Source of the DNA: Rubrivirga marina
GTDB taxonomy: Bacteria > Bacteroidota > Rhodothermia > Rhodothermales > Rubricoccaceae
Assembly: GCF_002283365.1 (NCBI RefSeq)
Contig: NZ_MQWD01000001.1
Coordinates: 497,694-561,693, forward strand
Direction: 5' to 3'
Length of the DNA stretch: 64,000 nt
The notes below the pieces were generated by a model, which saw only the letters and a program-made list of their open reading frames with translations, did not search any database and was not told the origin of the DNA. Below are positions 58,971 to 64,000 of this stretch, one piece after another. Each line of letters starts with the position of its first letter. Within the stretch, counting starts at the first letter, position 1. The translations under genes were made by a program, and so were the position numbers.

Positions 58971-58993
58971 CCCTCACGCCGATCCCCCACGCC

Positions 58994-59764
58994 ATGCGTC
59001 TGGTCGCCCTCGCTCTCGCCGGTACGCTCGCGGCCTGCCAGGCCCCGCCCACGGGAACGAGCGCCGAGGCTCGGTCTGTCGAGGCACGGATCGCGGAGGT
59101 CGAGCGGAAGGGGGGGACCGTCCGCCTCGCGGCGTTCGTCGCCATCGACGGCGTGTTCAACAGCGAGCTCATGGCGCCCTACGACGTGCTCCACCACACG
59201 CGCTTCCGCGACGAGGCGGACTACGTCGAGCCCGTCGTCGTGTCGCCCGACGGCGGCCCGGTGACGACGTTCGAAGGCCTCACGGTCGCGGCGCACTACA
59301 GCTTCGACGCAGCACCTCCGGCCGACATCCTCGTGATCCCGAGCGCCGACGGGAGCATGAGCGCGGACCTCGAAGACGGCGCCTACCTCGGCTACATCGC
59401 CCGCACGGCCGAGGCCGCCGAGTGGGTGATCACGGTGTGCGACGGCGCGTTCCCACTCGCGGCGACCGGCATGCTCGACGGGCGCGTGGCGACCACCTTC
59501 CCCGCCGACCGGGCCGCCCTCGCCGATCGCTTTCCCGCCGTCGACGTCCGCGACGACGTGCGGCTGGTGGTCGACGGGAAGTACATCACCTCTGTGGGCG
59601 GCGCGATGAGCTACGAGCCGGCGTTCTGGCTGGTGGAGCACCTGTGGGGCCCGGAGCGAGTGGCCGGGAACGCCGAGGGCCTGGTCTGGCCGTGGGACCC
59701 GGCGGCGCTCCCCCACCTCGTCGTCGACCGCGACTCGGCCCGCCTCGGCGCCGAGGCGGAGTGA
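58994..59764 (+). CDS. DJ-1/PfpI-family lipoprotein
   Basis: A 256-residue lipoprotein with signal MRLVALALAGTLAAC (Cys15). The DJ-1/PfpI fold is visible as VRLAAFVAIDGVFNSELMAPYDVLHH, ADILVIPSADGSM and WVITVCDGAFPLAATGMLDGR, where the Cys in VCDGAF occupies the nucleophile elbow. Family members act as glyoxalases, proteases or chaperones; the lipoprotein form, outside the inner membrane, is unusual. The last eight residues (ARLGAEAE) are encoded by a copy of the gene-end palindrome. The TGA overlaps the next ATG, so the downstream amidohydrolase is translated with it. Confidence 0.75.
   Translation: MRLVALALAGTLAACQAPPTGTSAEARSVEARIAEVERKGGTVRLAAFVAIDGVFNSELMAPYDVLHHTRFRDEADYVEPVVVSPDGGPVTTFEGLTVAAHYSFDAAPPADILVIPSADGSMSADLEDGAYLGYIARTAEAAEWVITVCDGAFPLAATGMLDGRVATTFPADRAALADRFPAVDVRDDVRLVVDGKYITSVGGAMSYEPAFWLVEHLWGPERVAGNAEGLVWPWDPAALPHLVVDRDSARLGAEAE
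59740..59759 (+). repeat. Gene-end palindrome inside the coding end of the DJ-1 gene
   Basis: An exact copy of CCGCCTCGGCGCCGAGGCGG lies inside the reading frame, 2 nt before the stop codon, and encodes ARLGAEAE at the protein's C terminus. Confidence 0.65.
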
Positions 59765-60495
59765 TGCGGGTCTTCGACGCCCACCTCCACGTCGTCGACC
59801 CGCGCTTCCCGCTCGTCGCCAACGACGGGTTCGTGCCGGAGCCGTTCACCGTCGAGGACTACTGCCGGCGCGTGGCCGGGCTCGGCGTGACGGGCGGGGC
59901 CGTCGTCTCCGGGTCGTTCCAGGCGTTCGACACGGCGTACCTCGACGCCGCGCTCCCCACGCTTGGACCGTCGTTCGTCGGCGTCGTCCACCTGCCGCCC
60001 GACGTCGCCGACGCCGAGGTGCTCCGGCTCGACGCGCTCGGCGTCCGGGCCGTCCGGTTCGCGCTCCGGCGCGGCGCGGCGCTCGACGTGGCGCTCGCGC
60101 GGCGCGTGTGGGACCTCGCCGGCTGGCACGCCGAGCTCTACGTCGACGCCCGCGACCTCCCGGACCTCCCGCTCGCGGATCTCCCGCGCGTCGTGATCGA
60201 CCACCTCGGGCTGTCGGTGGACGGTTTCCCACAGCTCGTCCACGCCGTGGACAACGGCGCGTTCGTGAAAGCGACGGGCTTCGGTCGGCTCGCCTTCGAC
60301 CCGGCCGACGCGCTCCGCACGTTGGTCGCCGCGAACCCCGAGGCCGTCGTGTTCGGCACGGACCTGCCGTCGACGCGAGCCCCCCGCCCGTTCCGCGACG
60401 CCGACCTCCAGATCGTCCGCGACACGCTCGACGCCGGCGACGCCGACGCCGTGCTCTACCGGAATGCCGCCGCGTTGTATCGTCCAGGGAATTAA
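59764..60495 (+). CDS. Amidohydrolase-2 family (metal-dependent hydrolase)
   Basis: A 243-residue TIM-barrel hydrolase. The metal-binding opening MRVFDAHLHVVDPRFPL (HxH) and the late GTDLPSTRAPRP (Asp) are the family marks; VVIDHLGLSVDGFPQLVHA lies between them. Amidohydrolase-2 members hydrolyse or decarboxylate lactones and aromatic acids; the substrate here is unknown. TGATG overlap with the DJ-1 gene makes one operon, so the two may act on the same small molecule. Confidence 0.82.
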   Translation: MRVFDAHLHVVDPRFPLVANDGFVPEPFTVEDYCRRVAGLGVTGGAVVSGSFQAFDTAYLDAALPTLGPSFVGVVHLPPDVADAEVLRLDALGVRAVRFALRRGAALDVALARRVWDLAGWHAELYVDARDLPDLPLADLPRVVIDHLGLSVDGFPQLVHAVDNGAFVKATGFGRLAFDPADALRTLVAANPEAVVFGTDLPSTRAPRPFRDADLQIVRDTLDAGDADAVLYRNAAALYRPGN

Positions 60496-60545
60496 GCGAT
60501 CGTCCGGTTGCGACGATCCCTGCCGAGTCCCACACCCCCGGACGG

Positions 60546-60695
60546 ATGCCCCAGTCGCAGACTCCCGTCACACCGGTCCGCTGGCCGGTCGCCCCGACGC
60601 CCTCCTTCGCGGGCTGGACGCCTCCGCCCGCGCAGGCTCCGGCGAAGCCCGCAAAAGCCGCCAAGCCGGCCTCGACGACGCGCCCGCGGACCTGA
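60546..60695 (+). CDS. Trp/Pro-rich microprotein A
   Basis: A 49-residue frame from ATG 60546. Its core VRWPVAPTPSFAGWTPPPA is nearly repeated in the next microprotein (60821), separated by 125 nt of unrelated sequence. The N terminus (MPQSQTPVTP) is Thr/Pro-rich and the tail (KPAKAAKPASTTRPRT) is basic. There is no signal peptide or membrane helix. Two copies with matching DNA and protein sequence argue for selection rather than chance. I do not recognise a family. Confidence 0.55.
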   Translation: MPQSQTPVTPVRWPVAPTPSFAGWTPPPAQAPAKPAKAAKPASTTRPRT

Positions 60696-60820
60696 GCGGC
60701 CGGCGGCAGGGAAGCGCCCCGGCGCTCGAGTGGGGTCGCTCCCCATGCCGGTTCCGGGGGCTTCGGCGGCACGTCGGCGGAGGCGAGCGGTTCACACTCT
60801 GCCCAGACGACCGAACCGCC

Positions 60821-60985
60821 ATGAGCCTCGCCACTCGCTCCGCCGACGACTCACTCCCCATCACGGCCGACCGCTGGCCGGTCTCGCCGACGCCCGACTT
60901 CGCCGGTTGGACGCCCCCGCCCGCACCGGGCCCGGCGGACGACAAGGACTCCGCCACCGAACCCTCCGGCGAGGCCGACGAGTAG
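60821..60985 (+). CDS. Trp/Pro-rich microprotein B
   Basis: A 54-residue frame from ATG 60821 with the core DRWPVSPTPDFAGWTPPPAP. Outside the shared 19 residues it differs from copy A: the leader MSLATRSADDSLPITA is polar and the tail (GPADDKDSATEPSGEADE) is acidic instead of basic. The opposite tail charges of the two copies are notable. It ends 9 nt before a gene-end palindrome. No family is recognised. Confidence 0.55.
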   Translation: MSLATRSADDSLPITADRWPVSPTPDFAGWTPPPAPGPADDKDSATEPSGEADE

Positions 60986-60994
60986 CCGGGCGCG

Positions 60995-61016
60995 CCCGCC
61001 TCGGCGTCGAGGCGGG
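60995..61016. terminator. Shared gene-end palindrome between microprotein B and the esterase
   Basis: CCCGCCTCGGCGTCGAGGCGGG, with one centre base changed, lies between the convergent stops at 60985 and 61022. Confidence 0.55.
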
Positions 61017-61021
61017 CCGGG

Positions 61022-61717
61022 TCAGTCGCCGAGGAGGTGGCTGAGGAGCCACTCGTAGAGCTCCGGGTTGGCGTACGTCTCGGTCCACGAATCGTGGCCG
61101 GCGTCAGGGTAGACCGTGAACCGGACGTCACCGCCCGCATTCCGCAGCGCGCGGACCATCCCGACCGACATCTCGATGGGCACGACGGGGTCCATCGCCC
61201 CGTGGAACGCCCACACGGGCACGTCGCGCGCCGCATCGAGGCCGAGCGGGAGGCCGCCGCCGCAGATCGGGACGGCCGCCGCGAACCGATCCGGCATCTT
61301 CTGGATCGCCTCCCACGTGCCGAAGCCGCCCATCGACAGGCCCGTGAGGTACACGCGGGCCGGGTCGATGCGGTACGTCGCGAGGGCGTCGTCGAGCACC
61401 GCCGCGACGCGGCCGGCGGTCCACCGCTGGCCCGTCGGCACCTGCGGCGACACGATGACGAACGGGAGGTCGCGCCCCATCCGGCGCTCCTTGACCGGGC
61501 CGTGGACGGTGACGGCCTCAAGGCTGTCGCCGCGCTCGCCGGCACCGTGGAGGAACAGGAGGAGCGGCCACGCGCGATCGGGCTCGGCGTCGTAGCCCGT
61601 GGGGAGCGAGACGTGGGCCGTGCCGGAAGCGGTGTCGGTCCAGCCGCCGTCGTAGTCGAGCGTGGTCTGGGCGTGGGCGGCAATTGCCATGAGGAGGGCG
61701 GCGAGGACGAAACGCAT
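61022..61717 (-). CDS. Exported alpha/beta hydrolase (esterase/PHB depolymerase-like)
   Basis: A 231-residue exported hydrolase with signal peptide MRFVLAALLMAIAAHAQ. Nucleophile motif TGLSMGGFG, oxyanion LLLFLHGAGERG, likely acid in FHGAMDPVVPI and His in DAGHDSW. The order and spacing match the poly(3-hydroxybutyrate) depolymerase/feruloyl esterase-like group (Esterase_phd), and such short versions are common lipoprotein or periplasmic esterases. It diverges from the MerR regulator over a 96-bp gap containing a MerR-type operator, so it may be under its control. Confidence 0.85.
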   Translation of the reverse strand: MRFVLAALLMAIAAHAQTTLDYDGGWTDTASGTAHVSLPTGYDAEPDRAWPLLLFLHGAGERGDSLEAVTVHGPVKERRMGRDLPFVIVSPQVPTGQRWTAGRVAAVLDDALATYRIDPARVYLTGLSMGGFGTWEAIQKMPDRFAAAVPICGGGLPLGLDAARDVPVWAFHGAMDPVVPIEMSVGMVRALRNAGGDVRFTVYPDAGHDSWTETYANPELYEWLLSHLLGD

Positions 61718-61758
61718 GGAGCGGAGTGCGGAGAGACGATGAAGGTACGCGGCGGCCC

Positions 61759-61790
61759 TTGCGCCTCACGCGGCGTGAGGTCCGTACGCT
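61759..61790 (+). promoter_or_regulatory. MerR-type promoter with operator palindrome
   Basis: TTGCGC at 61759-61764 and TACGCT at 61785-61790 are 20 bp apart, the long spacer typical of MerR-activated promoters. Inside lies the palindrome CCTCACGC-G-GCGTGAGG (61764-61780). The MerR gene starts at 61814. Confidence 0.6.
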
Positions 61791-61813
61791 CCGGTCCGCA
61801 CCCCACAGAGCCC

Positions 61814-62563
61814 ATGTCCGAGATCGTCCTCCGCGTCGGCGAGCTGGCGGAGCAGGCGGGCGTCACCGTCCGCGCGCTCCACCACTACGAGGCCGTCGGC
61901 CTCCTCACGCCGGCGCGCACCGACGCCGGCCACCGGCGCTACGGCGTTCGCGAGGTCGAGCGGCTCCAGCAGATCACGTCGTTGCGGGCCCTCGGCCTTG
62001 GCCTCGACCAGGTCCGCGAGGCGCTCGACGCGCCCGACTTCGACCCGGTCGCAGTCGTGGACCGCCAGCGGGCCGCGCTCGACGCCGAGGCCGCCCGCCT
62101 CGGGGCCCTCGCCGACCGTCTCGACGCCCTCGGGAGACTCCTCCACCAACGCGCCTCCACCGGTGCGCCCGTCGACCCCGACGCGTTCCTCACCCTCACC
62201 CGGACCATGACCGATATCGAACGACACTACACGCCCGAGCAGCTGCAACACCTCGCCGACCGCAGCGAGGCCCTCGGCGAAGACACGATCCGCGCCGTCG
62301 AGGCCGAATGGCCGCGCCTCTTCGAGGCGGTCGGCGCCGAGATGGATGCCGGAACTGACCCCGCCGACTCGCGCGTCCAGACGCTCGTGGATCGCTGGGA
62401 CGAGCTCGTGGGGATGTTCACCGGCGGCGACCCCGGCATCCGGCAGTCCCTCGGGAATGCCGTCGAGGCCGACCGCGACGGGGCGTCGCAGATGATGGGC
62501 CTCGACCCGGACCGCAAGCAGGCGCTCTTCGCCTACGCACAGAAGGCCCGCGACGCGCGCTAA
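61814..62563 (+). CDS. MerR-family regulator with TipAS-like domain
   Basis: A 249-residue regulator. The N-terminal winged helix is LRVGELAEQAGVTVRALHHYEAVGLLTPARTDAGHRRYGVREVERLQQITSLRALGLGLDQVREAL, a standard MerR domain. The long helical coiled region (about 80-110) and a C-terminal domain of about 120 residues (HYTPEQLQHLADRSEALGEDTIRAVEAEWPRLFEAV) resemble TipAS, which binds thiopeptides in Streptomyces. The ligand is therefore probably an organic molecule, not a metal; no metal-binding Cys is present. Its 3' end overlaps the AAA gene on the other strand by 146 nt. Confidence 0.85.
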   Translation: MSEIVLRVGELAEQAGVTVRALHHYEAVGLLTPARTDAGHRRYGVREVERLQQITSLRALGLGLDQVREALDAPDFDPVAVVDRQRAALDAEAARLGALADRLDALGRLLHQRASTGAPVDPDAFLTLTRTMTDIERHYTPEQLQHLADRSEALGEDTIRAVEAEWPRLFEAVGAEMDAGTDPADSRVQTLVDRWDELVGMFTGGDPGIRQSLGNAVEADRDGASQMMGLDPDRKQALFAYAQKARDAR

Positions 62564-63071
62564 CCGACCGGGGGAGGCTCGACAGGAACTCCCGGACCTC
62601 CCGCCGCGACCGGAGCCGGACCACGCGGACGCCGGCCGCCGCGTCGAGCCGCCGCAGGATGCCCGGGCGACGCGTCGCCGGGTACCGCCAGATCCACCGG
62701 ACGAATTCCCACGAGAGCCGCTCCGGACAACCCCCGGCCACGTCAGGCCGCGCCCGACCGGCATAGCGCAGCCGTCGCCGAACCACCCGCCCCAGGCACA
62801 ACACCCGCGGGAGGTCGAGAAACACGACGGTGTCCGCCGCCTCGAGGCGACGCTCGAGCGTGCCGCCGTAGTTGCCATCGATCACCCACGCGTCGGCCGT
62901 GACGAGACGCTCGACGGTCGGCACCCACTCGCGGAGTGGCGTCGCCTCCCACCCCGGCCGCCAGTACAGCCGGTCGAGGTGGGCCACGGGGAGCCCGAGG
63001 CGGGCGCCGAGCGCGCGGGCCAGCGTCGACTTGCCCGCGCCTCCCGACCCGATGACGAGCACGCGGCGCAT
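62418..63071 (-). CDS. P-loop ATPase/kinase-like protein (FlaR/topology-modulation type)
   Basis: A 217-residue P-loop protein. Walker A is VIGSGGAGKSTLARALG at residue 6-22, followed by HLDRLYWRPGWEATP and WVIDGNYGGTLERRLEAADTVVFLDLPR, the pattern of the small adenylate-kinase-like group once called topology modulation proteins. That family normally ends near residue 170-180, close to REVREFLSSL (about 168). Here the frame continues with an Arg-rich tail into the MerR gene. The stop in the next frame (62563 region) after a run of five C suggests a lost stop by one-base indel. Confidence 0.75.
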   Translation of the reverse strand: MRRVLVIGSGGAGKSTLARALGARLGLPVAHLDRLYWRPGWEATPLREWVPTVERLVTADAWVIDGNYGGTLERRLEAADTVVFLDLPRVLCLGRVVRRRLRYAGRARPDVAGGCPERLSWEFVRWIWRYPATRRPGILRRLDAAAGVRVVRLRSRREVREFLSSLPRSVSARRGPSVRRRRAPACGPGRGPSSATPRRGRPRRHSRGTAGCRGRRR

Positions 63072-63078
63072 CGGCCGG

Positions 63079-63750
63079 CTACGCGGCGCGGCGAAGCGCG
63101 TTGCGCTCGGTCGGGCGGCGTGCGTCCGCGATCGCGAGAAGCCGGTCGAACTGGGCCTCCGAAATCTCCGGCGGCGTCCGCGTGTTGGGGACCGTGCCGA
63201 AGAGCGCGAGCAGGTCGTCCTGGAGGATCGGCGGCGGGTCGACCAGGTCGAGCACGCGCGTCTCGCAGGCGAGGACCACGCCGCAGTCGGCGGCGCGCTC
63301 GACGCAGACGGCGTCCCAATCGCCGTCGTGGACCTTCCCGTGGTGGAGCGTGAGCGGGACCGGCAGCGGCGGGTTTCCGGCGACGACGAGGTTGCCGGGC
63401 GGACGCATTCTTCGGGCCGCGTACAACGCGGCGGCTTCGGCGTGCGTCTCGAACCGCTCGGCCACCTCCAGCACGGCTACGAGCCGCCAGTGGGCCGGCC
63501 GTCCCGGCACGCCACCCCACTTGCCCTTGGTCGTCGTGAATACGACCGTGTCGCCCACGTGGAGGCGCGGCACGAACCCGCGGCCGCGGCTGGACGACGT
63601 GAGCGCCGGGAGGGGGTGCTCGAAGTCGGGCTCGCGGCGGCTCATGCCGTTCGCGTACGGCGGCAGCGCGTAGGCCTCGACCGCACGGCGCCCGCCGAGC
63701 GTCTTGACGAGCGGCCAGTAGGAACACAGGTAGAAGCGTCCGTCGGTCAT
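63079..63750 (-). CDS. Unknown protein, possibly PUA/EVE-like nucleotide-binding fold
   Basis: A 223-residue soluble protein. FYLCSYWPLVKTLGGRRAVEAYALPPYANGMSRREPDFEHPL, then FVPRLHVGDTVVFTTTKGKWGGV and HWRLVAVLEVAERFETHAEAAALYAARRMRPPGNLVVAGN have the feel of the PUA/EVE/ASCH superfamily, which binds modified bases in DNA or RNA, but I could not match a named family. It lies 7 nt upstream of the P-loop kinase gene on the same strand. Confidence 0.55.
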   Translation of the reverse strand: MTDGRFYLCSYWPLVKTLGGRRAVEAYALPPYANGMSRREPDFEHPLPALTSSSRGRGFVPRLHVGDTVVFTTTKGKWGGVPGRPAHWRLVAVLEVAERFETHAEAAALYAARRMRPPGNLVVAGNPPLPVPLTLHHGKVHDGDWDAVCVERAADCGVVLACETRVLDLVDPPPILQDDLLALFGTVPNTRTPPEISEAQFDRLLAIADARRPTERNALRRAA

Positions 63751-63852
63751 GGCCCAAGGATCGGGCCCCGCGTCGCCACCGTCGCGTCACTGCCCAGTCG
63801 ATGGCACCGTCGGGGGCGGCCGGCGTACTGGCCTGTCCCTGGCCCCCCTCCC

Positions 63853-64000
63853 ATGCTCGTCCTCTACAACTCGAACGCCGGCAGCGCTGCCGAGGCCGAC
63901 ATCGAGGCCCTCCGTTCGGTCCCGGGCGTCGACCTCGTGGACTGCGAGGACCCCGACGACACCATCGACGCGGCGGCCGAGGCGGCCCACTCCGGCATCG
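63853..64000 (+). CDS. Diacylglycerol kinase-family protein (N-terminal part)
   Basis: A gene starting at ATG 63853 and running off the right edge; 49 residues are visible: MLVLYNSNAGSAAEADIEAL then VDCEDPDDTIDAAAEAA. The NSNAGSA stretch after a short first strand matches the N-x-x-S/A-G motif that opens the diacylglycerol kinase/sphingosine kinase-like fold (DAGK_cat). In the family this domain phosphorylates lipids. The catalytic GGDGT motif lies outside the window. Confidence 0.6.
   Translation, partial: MLVLYNSNAGSAAEADIEALRSVPGVDLVDCEDPDDTIDAAAEAAHSGI

Noticed and set aside
1-64000. tRNA, rRNA, CRISPR and insertion-sequence search
   Set aside because: By eye no T-loop GGTTCGA context with acceptor stems, no regularly spaced direct repeats with unique spacers and no transposase motifs were found.

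Overview
This 64 kb window is about 70% GC and gene-dense. It most resembles a high-GC marine member of the Rhodothermota/Bacteroidota lineage (Rubricoccus/Rubrivirga type); this is inference. The reasons are a C-terminal type IX secretion (T9SS) sorting domain, start codons without Shine-Dalgarno sequences but often preceded about 30 nt upstream by a TAnnTT box like the Bacteroidota -7 element, many GTG starts, and a TonB receptor with other lipoproteins and outer-membrane-type proteins. No rRNA, tRNA, CRISPR array or insertion sequence was seen.

Layout. 1-149: start of a umuD gene, then a 412 bp gap with an AT-richer island. 562-5068 (minus): metal cluster with a CDF exporter, ArsR/SmtB sensor, methyltransferase and P1B-4-type ATPase; trxA diverges. 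5681-20006 (minus): a type VI secretion (T6SS) locus, in transcription order ECF sigma factor, Ser/Thr kinase, FHA protein, TssJ, a T9SS-sorted Asp-box propeller, TssK, TssL, TssM, TagF, TssA. It supplies the membrane complex, TssK, TssA and a phospho-relay; sheath, tube, ClpV, the other baseplate genes and VgrG are not here. 20922-28518: histidine degradation (hutU, hutH, hutI, hutG, minus) with an Lrp/AsnC gene diverging from hutU. 29053-45287: PEP carboxylase, outer-membrane and carbohydrate genes, an SDR, a class V aminotransferase, an MFS transporter, a TonB receptor, two tandem sugar-dehydrogenase paralogs, a haloalkane dehalogenase and DUF4260. 45359-51756: UbiB-family kinase, serine hydrolase, pyrophosphatase, alpha/beta hydrolase and secreted unknowns. 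51787-58872: DNA repair and nucleic-acid genes (two Fpg/Nei glycosylases, DHH phosphoesterase, ATP-dependent DNA ligase) with a YetF-type protein and a coupled two-gene unknown. 58994-64000: DJ-1 lipoprotein and amidohydrolase, two tandem paralogous microproteins, an esterase divergent from a MerR regulator, a small P-loop kinase, an unknown, and the start of a probable diacylglycerol-kinase-type gene.

The most unusual observations are: (1) a T6SS locus in a T9SS-bearing background, with a T9SS substrate inside it; (2) a long DPFAP-repeat region in TssL whose DPFA and DLFGPP motifs recur in the FHA protein; (3) an 11-base G tract in tssL that could make the locus phase-variable; (4) two adjacent microproteins sharing a Trp/Pro-rich core; (5) a recurrent perfect palindrome placed at gene 3' ends, apparently a family of bidirectional terminators; and (6) an Fpg/Nei glycosylase lacking the catalytic Pro2.
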